DNA from: Holtermannia corniformis | Lineage: Eukaryota; Basidiomycota; Tremellomycetes; Holtermanniales | DNA length: 64,000 bases | Reading direction: 5' to 3' | Assembly: GCA_001599935.1 (NCBI GenBank) | Contig: BCIJ01000041.1 | Span: 55,419-119,418, forward strand | Shown: piece by piece, positions 12,148 through 21,871 of the stretch | How positions within the stretch are numbered: position 1 is the stretch's first letter | Layout of the letters: each line of letters opens with the position of its first letter | The notes under the pieces: model-generated | What the model was told of the DNA's origin: nothing | Databases searched by the model: none | What the model saw: only the letters and a program-made list of their open reading frames with translations | Position numbers and translations under genes: made by a program

Positions 12148-12358
12148 TGTGGTTGTGTTGATGATGGAGCGAGCGAGCCGAGAGTAGAGTATTGTGCTGA
12201 TTGTTGTAAGGGGTTGTAGTTGATTAGGATTAGAATGGTAATTGGATTAATTCAAATCAATTACAAACGTATCCTAATCGCCACTGATCGACGTCACTCT
12301 TCATCCTGATCGTCTTCATCCGCACTCGACATCTTGCTCACCACCGCAAACCTCAACA
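12148..12358. promoter_or_regulatory. shared divergent promoter region (DNAJC8-like / mitochondrial protein)
   Basis: These 211 bp separate two divergent ATG codons. The centre (12180-12270) is clearly AT-richer than the surrounding DNA, with TTAGGATTAGAAT- and AATTCAAATCAATTAC-like sequence. No specific factor site is claimed. Confidence 0.55.
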
Positions 12359-14718
12359 ATGTACACTCGCAGCATCGCATCAACACTCCGCTTCCTCCTC
12401 AAGACACCGCTCGTGCCGCCTCCGCAACCGGCACCGGCGCTCGAGCTCGCAACGATCGCAAGACCACGCGCAGCTTCACGCACGCTCTCGGCGCTCTCGG
12501 TCCGCGGCTACGCGAGCGATCAGGGCAAGAAAGAGCTCTACAGTGATGAAGAGGGCAGCATTGGAGCCGGGGTGAGTGCTGGTGTGACTATGACGAGGTT
12601 GGGTTCGGGTGGCTGGATATAACAGTCGAGCGATGATCTACCAGCTTGGGTGCGGAGGGTCAGTGGGCCGCTCTGGAGATCAGATTGAGCGTAATCAGTG
12701 TTAGCCATCTCATGGGACCGTCAGCGACTGCTCTACTCTTGTGGCAGGGATATCCGTGATCCGCAACGCTCCCTTGCTCAGTCGCATGATATCAGGGTCT
12801 CGGGCCCTTTTGGCTCTTGACCGCGATGAGTGCAGCTGCGGGATCATTTCCGTAGTGCACCGGCAACCTCCATTCCCAACACCTATGTCAGCTTGTTCGC
12901 TTTGGGTTACTCTTTGAGTGTGTCATTGCTAGCACCTGGCGCGGGAAGCGCGCTGGGGCGATGCGATGGTACACAGCAGGTCGTCCATTCCAGCGGGAAA
13001 AACGGGATCTAGCCGGGTCGACTTGGACAACCGAGGCACGCGTCTACTCAAGGCGCCTGCGCTTGAGGTCGGATTGGCATGCGGCATCGTCGCGCCCGAT
13101 CGGGTCTTACAGATGCCTGCGACCAAATTCGTTCGTCATGCGGACGGAGACGGCGCAGGAAGCAGGACCTGTTCTCGAAGACGTCTCTACACGCTGTAGG
13201 CTCCACGCCGATCTGAACCAAGTGCTGTACAAGTCTGCTTTCGACAAGGGAGCGTCACTCTGAGTTCAGGAGGTTTGGCAGCGCTTGTACTCTTGTGCGT
13301 CTCATGCTTGCTATGACCTGCAGCTCGTGCACCAAGGTCGACGGGCAACAGCGGGATTTGTTACCGCTACCGTTCGTCATACGGAACGTGCGCCGCTAGA
13401 TGGCTAGCAGACGGGCTCTTAGCTTCCACAAGGTACATCGCACAGATCGTCGAGTGCATGTCTTCAGGGGTGTCTGGGGCCACCCCTCGATCACGCGTAC
13501 TGATCATCTGTTGGTTCGGTGCCGTGTTCTCGACCTCTGATCTTTACCGCTCCAGCTAGATTTGCGCTTTCGCTGCAGCTACTGAGGCGAGCCGCGGCAC
13601 ATGGCGATACCCGCCATGTACGGTGGGCCTCACGAGCTGTATGCGGAGGCGCTAAAGCTGCGTCACTCGATATCCTTTTCAGCTGCGGCTGTCCTGTTGA
13701 TACGTGCATCCGATCAAGGTGTTCGGAACAGGCTGTAGTCTGCTAGTAGCCCTTCAACTCAAGCCCGCGCGTTCGCATACCATACCAAGGGACGGAATTT
13801 ATGATTCCCCAGGATTATGCTGCGCAGCATTAGCTGAGGGTATTGCTAGCTGCTCACCGACTACGGCATCATCTTTTTAATGGAAGATCGTCAGCATGAG
13901 AACATGAGGACCTAGCAACGGCGTCACCCGTTGCGGGCGACCCCGATGTGCGTCCTGATCCAGCGCAGTCTTCAGCGAGCTCCAGCGTTGGTAGTCGCTG
14001 CGATCGCTGGATAATCCTGGGCCAGTAGCATACTTTGCATCTGCCCTTTCGCATCAGAGCTTCGTGCGCCGTCTCTCGTTCAAGCGTTGGCCAGCATTCA
14101 AATGCTATTTGGCGTCTTGGTCTGACAGCGCCTGGGCGCACCGGCTTGTATTGCAGAGCAAATGTGGCGTCCTTGCCTGGCGTCTGGACCCACCCGAGCG
14201 TGTACGCTATCGCATGGGCGTCGCCGCTGATGCATACGTATTGTATTCAGGCTAAGGGGAGAGGCCACCCTGCTGGAACGCTACGGCTCGGTCTGCCATT
14301 CAGTGGGGCTATGATAAGATGCTACCTTGGTTTGATCATCGTTGCAGTGGCTGTAGTTGCAAGGCTTGTTTCATCTACCGATACCCGCGTATCACTGCCT
14401 TGAGACCATTTAAAAGACTCATTTGCTCTTCACACATCCGGACTGCGCTGACACCCCCGCAGACGGACGACGTAGCACACACCAAAGCGGCGTTTGACGG
14501 CTCGACTGCGAACCCCGAAACGGCGGCCAAGGATGTACAGAACGAGGTGAGCCGCGTCGTGCATCGCATGCGACCAGTTCTGATGACTACGCTTGCAGAC
14601 TGGCAAAGACTTTACCAACGACGCGCCTGCGAACGAATCCTACTCCCAGCCACCAAAGGAGGGTCGAGAGCAGGAGACGCCGCTGCGGACGGGCAAAGCG
14701 GACGCTGGCAAGCAGTGA
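12359..14718 (+). CDS. small mitochondrial-type protein, unknown function, with a giant intron
   Basis: Exons 12359-12571, 14463-14546 and 14599-14718 join in frame to give 138 residues. The N-terminus is rich in Arg, Ser and Ala with no acidic residues for about 40 positions (MYTRSIASTLRFLLK), followed by an RGYASDQGKKELYSDEEGS segment. This is typical of a cleaved mitochondrial presequence. The mature part is hydrophilic: DDVAHTKAAFDGSTANPETAA, then TGKDFTNDAPANESYSQPPKEG. I believe similar short proteins occur in other fungi but cannot assign a role. The first two exons are separated by 1,891 nt (12572-14462). Both splice junctions are phase 0 with good GTGAGT and CTGACACCCCCGCAG signals. 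If the intron is not removed, translation stops shortly after 12571, so a truncated product is the alternative. Confidence 0.7.
12572..14462 (+). other. giant intron of the small mitochondrial-type gene
   Basis: This 1,891-nt interval has normal splice sites at both ends and no recognisable coding content. By eye it shows no obvious identity to the giant intron in the neighbouring divergent gene. Confidence 0.65.
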
Positions 14719-14847
14719 TGGTCTGGGCAGGCGCAGGATGTAGCAACACTGGCTGGGTATAATGATGCAAGCGTTTGAGGAACCCCCCTAGGCGCGCTCG
14801 GAAATATTTCGAAATGCCGAGCATACCACGCTCGTTTGCCACCCAAC

Positions 14848-16678
14848 ATGCACGACATCGGAGACGTTTGCCTGCCACCCAACATCCATGCTGCCATCTT
14901 TCAGCATGTCTATGAGGTTGGCACGGAACGTCCAGTCGACGCGGGGCCTGCTAGCCGTTCCAGGTTTCGTACCACGCCCGCATCAGCTTCCCAGCTGTTT
15001 GGAACTTTGAGCGGCCAGGCTGTCTCGTTCACGCGCAACCCAGCTGTTCTCGGCGATCTCAAGACGCGGATCGATTTCCATCTCGCGCCCGAGGATTCCA
15101 ACGAGCCGAGCCCGCAGTCCACTTTCCTGGCTCTGCATCGTTGCTATCTCGCTATTGTAGACCACTCGATGAAATTCAGCACCATCACCGAGCTCGCCAG
15201 TGCGGTGAATCAGCAACTGATCCATGTCGCGAGCGACGACGTCTGGGTGGATCGGACGATTCGCGCACCGTGGGCGACAGACGACCTTGCCAAGAACGAT
15301 ACCGCATCGTAGAAATCGTCGTGTGACGGCTCAGGGACCGGGATGATTCTATACCCATCCACGACCATGTCCGACTACGACCTGCGCTCATCTCGTTGAT
15401 GGCGAATGAAATCCGCCTTGTCGTTCGACACGTTCCCGGCTCGGGTTTCAAGCTGTACATGGCCGACTCGGCGCAGTCTGCAAGTGTCAGCGCGGCATTA
15501 GTGAAAGTGCTCGTCGATGTGAGTAGGCAAGACCGTACCTGCACTCACGCAACTAATGCGCACCTGCTACATAGGTTGTCGTGACCTTGGCTTGCAATCG
15601 ATACGACCATCTCATCATCACAAACCATGCGTCGAGTGTGGTGTTCCGCTCAATCTCGCCGGCCGAAATGGCGATCAGTCAAGTGCTTGCAGCGCACGTT
15701 CTGCTCCCGTACCCTCACGTCGCGCCTCCGCCGCAGATGACCATGCTCTCAACGCTCTTGGCCCTGGCTCTGCGGCCCGGCCATCATGTGCAGCCGACAC
15801 CCGAGCCGGTCCTCTGGATCCGCCTCCCGGACGCGTCAGCTGCCCCCACTGCTGCGCCTCGGCCACCACCGGCGACCTCGAGTGCCGGCGCTGCTATCGC
15901 ACACTCGCTCAATTTCAACAACATGACTCGTGTTGGTTCACCGGCAGTGAGTTGCCCGCCAGGTTATGACATGAGTCGCTGAGTCGTACCCGATAGTCTC
16001 AGCTTTGCAGCACTGTTTCTTTCTCTGCCGACGCTGACAACGACGAGACGCGCTTCGTCGCCAACTACTGCCTCGGTAACACCGCCCTCGCAGGTGGCCT
16101 CATCGCACCGCTCGTGGTTCCTTCCGACGCTTGTCAGCCTTTCAAGCTCGATATCAAGACCTTCCTCGGGCGCGGACGCCTATACGACGCGTACAAGGCA
16201 CAATTACACTATGGCGAGGGGGAGACGATGCATGTGGTCGCCAAGATTGTCGTCCCAGCATTCCATGAACATGGCCATTACGAGTTCGACAGCGAGACAG
16301 AAGCCGAAGCAGCGGCAATGGTTGAAGTCGACCTGCTCACGGGCCCACTGCGCCACCTTCAGGGTTCGGTGGTTCCCATCTTCTACGGCCACGGCTGACT
16401 GGTATCGCCCCGAAACTCTTGGGTCGCTGGCCCAGGACATCAAGTCAGTCTTGTCAATGTTGGACTATCCAAGTGCTCATGCTGACTCACGCAGGAAGGA
16501 GGTTGCAAGCCAATACGATCGCCTTCACGAAGCGGGTGTGGCGCACCAAGACATCCAGACCCGTCACCTTCGCTCAGAGAACGGCCCGATTCGTATCATA
16601 GACTTTGAGGCGGCCACGACGGATCGCGTCGAACTCAGCTTTGAAACGACGTATAGCCAGGCGGTTCTGGCGAGCTGA
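14848..16678 (+). CDS. fungal protein-kinase-like protein, probably frame-broken
   Basis: Exons 14848-15269, 15335-15518, 15575-15946 and 16003-16395 join in frame, followed by 16399 to 16445 and 16493-16678. The N-terminal half is a fungal-specific region preceding a degenerate kinase fold. The ATP-binding strand region is around LDIKTFLGRGRLYDAYKAQL (16150), with the lysine strand VVAKIVVP (16235). The catalytic loop is GVAHQDIQTRHLRSENG (16540), and the metal-binding DFE follows in IIDFEAA (16600). After VVPIFYGHG the frame hits TGA at 16396, but translation in the +1 frame resumes as coding sequence. About 30-40 residues expected between these parts in such kinases seem missing. Either the gene is a pseudogene with a small deletion, there is a sequencing error, or an unusual intron is present. 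Activity is doubtful. Confidence 0.6.
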
Positions 16679-16894
16679 GAAGGATTGTACAGACACGGGC
16701 AGTGTTGATTGATGTGAATCGTGTGAATCGTACGCCACACGCTGTGCGACGTCATGGTCTGGCTGCGGACCAGCACCCGACTGGACGGTACCACCAGCAC
16801 AGCATCTCGGCCACTGCAAAGTCGCATAGATTACCTGTATCCAAGCACAGCACTCGTACTCGCAAGCATTCGATCCTGTACCACCAACGACGAG

Positions 16895-18039
16895 ATGCTC
16901 CCTCAACTCCGAAACGCTGGCGTGGCTGTGCTCGCAGGTTCGATGCTCGCCATGACAGGCGTAAACGCTGCGTGCGTCAACCAGTGCCGTCGATCCTGTA
17001 CAGACGCTAACGCTGCATTCGTAGACTTTCCACGTCGGTCGCTGCACCGTGCTGATCAACCAAGGAAGCTGATGGACGCAGGGGTTGTACGACGCAGATT
17101 GGCTTGCTGGCGTTTGGCGACTTGGGCAACTGCTTGGCGCTGAGCAGCATCCTCTCCGTCTTCAACGTAGGTTATAGCTCACAGGGCGTAGAGTTTGAGA
17201 CTGACCACACCTAGTCGGACTCGTCGCTGACTGATTCTCTGGCATCGTATCTCGGCACCCTGTGCGCATCGAGTACCCCGACATGCTCAAACTCGACGCT
17301 CGAGTCGGCAAAGTCGACCATTAGTTCGAGCTGCTCTTCCGACCTGTCTGCAGGCGGCACCGAGGGCACCGAGGTGCAGGCGTTGATCGCCATCCTTGAC
17401 GACTACACCCAAGTCAAGAACGCAGGCTGTCTCAAGACGACGGGGTGTGTCGGACCTGTGTGACTACATTGCCAGAGTGACTGACGAGAGCAGCAACAAC
17501 ACGTACTGTCTGATCAGTACTCTTGACTTGGTTCAGACCTCGACGGGGACCAACTTGACGTCGACATCGCTCGTCGAGCTCATTTCTGGCACTGGCGACT
17601 CTGCGTCGCAGCTCACGAGCTTGGCCAACAGCGGTGCGCTCTGCACCGACTGCAATGCCGGGTCAGTACCGTGACTACGGCTGGAATATGCTGACCCTCC
17701 CTAGCATCTACTACGAGGCGGTCCAGGCCAATAGCTCGATTGCATCGTCGACGATTGGCCAGGCTATTACCTCCAAATGCGGCTCGGACTTTGGCGGTGA
17801 GTCCCCCAGTGTCCATAGCATGCTCCACTGACGCGACAGCCTCAATCCCGTCGTCGCTCGACACGTCGCAGACGATTGCCGACAACAGCTCGGCCTCGGC
17901 CTCGGCATCCGGCTCATCCTCCAGCTCGTCGCCGTCAGGTGCCGCCGCAAGCGTAATCTCGACTTCGTTCGGGTCTGCCGCAGTCGTCGGTACCATCGCA
18001 GCCGCCGTCGTTGGCGGCATGAGCCTCGTGCTGGCATGA
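16895..18039 (+). CDS. secreted, GPI-anchored Ser-rich cell-surface protein
   Basis: Exons 16895-17037, 17082-17166, 17215-17444, 17494-17661, 17705-17796 and 17840-18039 give 305 residues. The N-terminus is a signal peptide (LRNAGVAVLAGSMLAMTGVNA). The middle has about ten Cys residues and several N-glycosylation sequons (NNT, NLT, NSS). The C-terminal part is a Ser/Ala-rich stalk. It ends in a hydrophobic tail (VVGTIAAAVVGGMSLVLA) typical of GPI attachment. It is presumably displayed on the plasma membrane or wall; no enzymatic motif is seen. The first intron boundary is the least certain part, because several donors are possible between 16989 and 17038. Confidence 0.78.
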
Positions 18040-18363
18040 GAGCCGTCTAGGATGATCACATTGCAGTCGGAACGGACAAGGAAGGGATGGAACGGACACT
18101 GCTTGTACGTGTGTGATGCATGCGCATCCGCATCACTTGGCTCCTTTGTCCCGCCATCGCCGCTAGGATTGAGCGCCCGGTTCCTTTGATGAGCGACGAG
18201 CGAGGGTGGATTCCCTTTCACCAAGCTACGACCTCGCATCCACCTCTAGTTGTTCGTCTGGCGTGGGCAGGGCCCAGAGTGGTGCTACCTTGCCAGAATC
18301 GTCAACGCACTACAAACGGGCCTCAGCCGGCTGAGGCGCCGCTCGGGCCCGTCTAGTCTTGCC
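18040..18363 (+). other. intergenic region between two membrane/surface genes
   Basis: No coding or RNA feature is seen. It must contain the 3' end of the GPI protein gene and the promoter of the next gene. Confidence 0.4.
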
Positions 18364-19272
18364 ATGTCCTCCACTATCCCCCCATCGACCGACTCGGACA
18401 CGCCGTCGCGCACAACAGTCGTGACGGTCGACGAGCCGTCGGCCTACACTTCAGGCTCATACCTTGTCGTGGCGGATCCCACCGACGACTGGTCGCCTCA
18501 GGACACGGGGATCGCGCGTGCCAGCGAGAGTGCTGGGACTGGCAGCAAGAAGCTAGGCTTGGGTGAGTCGGGGTCGCAAGTCAGCAGGCAGCTGATGCAA
18601 TCGTTCCTAGTCGAGATCATCGCGATTGCGTTTGGCGGCGTTGCGCTGTTGGTCGCGCTCGGGACGGCGCTGTATTTCTACGTTTCTCGGGTACGGAGAC
18701 GACGGCGCGAACAGTCGCGGTTTGGGTACGGCAAGGGGATCCAGCATATCTACCAGCACCACTCGCACTCTCACTCGGGCTCTCACTCGCACTCGCACTC
18801 GCGGCTCGCCACGACGCCATCGACAGCGCACTCGCGCACGCCATCGACCGCCAAACTGTCCAAAGCGCGCTCCATCACGCCCGGCACTCCGTCCTCGACG
18901 TTTGCAAAGCTCGCAGAGGACGTGCACGCACTCGAGCTTTCCGACCTCGAAGCCGACACCGAGGAGATCACGGTCGTGACGTATGAAGAGGGCAGACGGG
19001 CGAAAGAGGACATGTGGCGTGCGGCAGGGTATAGTGGGAGTCCGAGGGTCCCGCCTGTGCCTTCGATTCGCAGTGTGTGGAGTCGGCCGGGCGAGACGGA
19101 GAGAGGGAGCGTCGTCAGTGGATCCGAGCCCAGTCCGACATCGACTACGACGGCGAGGAGGATTGGCGGGGGCAGGCAGCTGGGCGCTGGGACGGACACG
19201 GTTATCCTTCCGAGCTATTACTATCCTTCAGACCGGGATCGGGATCGAGAGCGCGATCATGATAATGCATAG
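18364..19272 (+). CDS. single-pass membrane protein with His/Ser repeats, unknown function
   Basis: The ATG at 18364 opens a frame of about 300 residues. A Ser/Thr/Pro-rich N-terminal part precedes one transmembrane helix (IIAIAFGGVALLVALGTALYF, around 18610-18680). A basic stop-transfer segment (RVRRRRREQ) follows. The cytoplasmic side has a His-Ser repeat (around 18755-18805), a Ser/Thr-rich stretch, an acidic LSDLEADTEEI patch and a final alternating Asp/Arg tail. The layout resembles Mid2/Wsc-like or SKG6/AXL2-type single-pass proteins, but no family signature is clear. A likely in-frame 48-nt intron (18563-18610, GTGAGT donor and CTAG acceptor) would remove 16 residues just before the helix. 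Confidence 0.75.
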   Translation: MSSTIPPSTDSDTPSRTTVVTVDEPSAYTSGSYLVVADPTDDWSPQDTGIARASESAGTGSKKLGLGESGSQVSRQLMQSFLVEIIAIAFGGVALLVALGTALYFYVSRVRRRRREQSRFGYGKGIQHIYQHHSHSHSGSHSHSHSRLATTPSTAHSRTPSTAKLSKARSITPGTPSSTFAKLAEDVHALELSDLEADTEEITVVTYEEGRRAKEDMWRAAGYSGSPRVPPVPSIRSVWSRPGETERGSVVSGSEPSPTSTTTARRIGGGRQLGAGTDTVILPSYYYPSDRDRDRERDHDNA

Positions 19273-19277
19273 TGTCC

Positions 19278-19919
19278 CTAGGCGTCTAGCGCAAGGCCGT
19301 GTGCCGCCGCACGCTCCAGCCGTCGTTTGGCAGCGTCGAGAAGAAAGCGCATGTAGAACCTGTGCAGCTCCAGCCCGAGACCTGGCATCGTCTGCTCCGC
19401 CTTGTCCTGACCCCAATGCTGCGCACAGCCATAGCCTATCTCGACCTCGTTGCCATCCACGACGGCCGTGAGCTCCTGCACGCCCTGTGCTAGCGGTGCT
19501 GTGCCAAGCCTGTCCTCGAGCCAGAGCACTACGGCCGGCAATTTCCAATGCACGATGATAGACTGTCGTGTGCGCGACAAGACGGGGAACAGGCCGTCAC
19601 AGTGCTCCTGGCCTATATGACCAGGCAACGACTTGAAGTCCGAGAATCGCGCGACGGCCGCCTCGACGCGGAGAGTCCACGTCTGGTAGAACGCGCGCTC
19701 GTACTCGACGATAGGCTGGGCCGAGAGTGGGATCCGCGCCGTGATAAAGTCGGGCGCATCGTGGACCTTGGCGAGCGTTGGGAGGAGAGCGGGAAGACGC
19801 GAGTAGGGAGGTGGGGTTTGGATAGGGTAGGTATCGTTCAGGCGGCCGACTTTGTACGCTGCGTACGACAGGGCTGCGAGCGGGATGGCGAGGACGGTGA
19901 GGGATGTAGCTGATGGCAT
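19278..19919 (-). CDS. membrane-anchored conserved fungal protein, unknown function
   Basis: This single-exon gene encodes 213 residues. The N-terminus has a hydrophobic stretch (SLTVLAIPLAALSYAAYKVG) that could be a membrane anchor. The rest is a compact soluble domain with recognisable features such as TWTLRVEAAVARF and FDxx-like YERAFYQTW segments and an HRFYMRFLLDAAKRRLE helix near the end. I do not know the family. Its stop codon lies only 5 bp from the stop codon of the convergent upstream gene, so the two transcripts must overlap at their 3' ends. Confidence 0.72.
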   Translation of the reverse strand: MPSATSLTVLAIPLAALSYAAYKVGRLNDTYPIQTPPPYSRLPALLPTLAKVHDAPDFITARIPLSAQPIVEYERAFYQTWTLRVEAAVARFSDFKSLPGHIGQEHCDGLFPVLSRTRQSIIVHWKLPAVVLWLEDRLGTAPLAQGVQELTAVVDGNEVEIGYGCAQHWGQDKAEQTMPGLGLELHRFYMRFLLDAAKRRLERAAAHGLALDA

Positions 19920-20149
19920 GGTTGTTTGGTTCTATGGATGGTGACAGCGCAGGTGGGTGGATGCAAGCGACGGTCAAGATGATCAACGAGATGAGGATGG
20001 AGAGTACAGCCGCCAGACCTTGACAGCCCTGCGTCGGTCGACACGGCAGCCGTGTCAAGACCAATGGCCGCCTCCGCCCGGCTCATCCCGCTCGCCGTCG
20101 CCAGCATCGATAATCGTCCATGCATACTCTGCCTCGTCCAGAGCGCTCA

Positions 20150-21802
20150 TCACTCGCGCCAGATCCCAAACCCAACGCTCGCGGCGTACCCCTCCTCATC
20201 CGTCTCCACCACCCAGCCTCTGATCGCACTCCCCGGCCGTGTAATCTCCGTCACCGTGCCATCAGGCGTTGCATTCCTCTGCTCGTCCACTGCCGCTCCG
20301 AGAAAGGCAAAGCGCTGCAGGATGTCGTTGCGCAGCTTTGCTGATTTCTCACCGATCCCGCCCGAGAAGACGATGCCGTCAATCTTGGCATCGGCGACCG
20401 AGGCAGAGTCGGACAGCAGCTTGAAGACGTAGGATGAGACGTAGCCTGCCACGCGGTCAATGTAGACGTTGTACGCTAGCTGTGCGCGCTTGTGCTCTTG
20501 CTCCGAGTAGTTTGAACGCTCGGTGGGCGGTGCGAGGCGCGAGAGGATGAGACCAAAGTCTGAAGTGCCGGCGAGAGCTTTGAGACCGGATTGCCTTTTG
20601 GCGTCAGCTCGTTTGCACGCCGATGTCAACGCACTTGTTGAGCAGGATCTCGGCTTTGGAAACGTCCATCCCATCCTTTTGCAGCTTGGGATCCGGTCCC
20701 GCCGCATCGGGGATCAAGTGGAAGATGGCCGTCGGGTCGATCGAGCCTGCACGAGTACCGCCCACCAACCCCTCGAGCGGTGTGAGGCCCATAGCTAGTG
20801 ACATTAGTTGCGGTGAACAGCTCCAATAGCACACGGACTCGTATCAATGCTCTTGCCGTTCTTGATACAGCACGCACTGCCGCCACTGCCAAGGTGGGCA
20901 ATCACGACGCTGACGTCTTGTTGGCTCTTGCCAAGGTGCTTTGCGAGCGATCCGAGGATGGAAGCGTACGAGAGGCCATGGAAGCCATACTGCGGTGTGT
21001 TGTGTTAGGCTATCCCCATCGCTTTCAGCACGCACCTTGCGCAGCGGCATCTTGAGCTCCTGTTCAGGCTCGGGCAGAGCGTACGTGTAGACTTCCTCAG
21101 GCAGGGTTCGCTACGATCGATCAGCCCGTCTGCCGCAGCCAGCAAGGCTACACACATGGAAAAGCGTGTCAAAGACCAACAACGATTCATGATCCGGCAA
21201 AGCGTCAAAGCACGAGCGGACGGCCAGTACGCTATGGTGGTTCTACACAATCAACTCTTCAGTTCCCACACGCTCCAGACACTCACATGCAGCGGCGCAA
21301 ACTCGCTCAATTGATCCATCTCGTCCAAGCCCTCCATATGCTCCTTTGTGATCTTGAGCGGCTCCTTGTGTGTGCCTCCATGAACCCTATGGCTATCAGC
21401 CGACTGGGACGGACTGGACGAGACATGACATACACTCGATGAGTGATATACTTGACGTCGTGTGGGTCGACATGGCCGCTCTGTACCAGCTTTTCCAACA
21501 AGATGGGCACGAGCGTCTTGTCTAGACCGAGCCGAGCCGAGCCGTCAGCGGCTGGCGTCTTTAGGCAGTCACCCACAGTCGACCTGGCCTCCATCCTCGC
21601 CCTCCTCGTTGACGTCGTTGCCTTTGCCGTCCCCGATCCACTGCACCTTGACTTTGATCTTGTGTCCGGCCGCTCCGACTCCGCTGATGGCCAGACTCGC
21701 GGCCGGTCGCAGCTCGTCCCCACTCGCACCGACCGGGATCTCGAACAGTTTGCCCTTGACGGACGATGAGCCGCAGTTGATCGAGAGGATATACGATGGC
21801 AT
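20150..21802 (-). CDS. ackA: acetate kinase
   Basis: Acetate kinase (EC 2.7.2.1) interconverts acetyl phosphate and acetate with ADP/ATP. In fungi it usually pairs with a phosphoketolase. The start at 21802 gives [19 protein letters not shown], the family's phosphate-binding signature. Later exons show VHGGTH near 21385, YGFHGLSY near 20985, [19 protein letters not shown] (20850-20920), [20 protein letters not shown] (20735-20790) and [11 protein letters not shown] (20340-20370). About eight short introns separate the exons. The C-terminal end is uncertain. The open frame stops at 20150 after [17 protein letters not shown], but a GTACGC donor within that sequence could splice to a different tail further down. 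Its ATG is 70 bp from the stop codon of ALG3 on the same strand. Confidence 0.93.
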
Positions 21803-21871
21803 GCTGGATGTCGATTCCTACTCGACCCGAGCACGCTCACTGGGTGGCAGCTATGATACATGTCTCTCGCT

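Noticed and set aside
14837..14886. direct repeat TGCCACCCAACAT, two copies 36 bp apart
   Set aside because: Too short and isolated to indicate a target-site duplication or mobile element.
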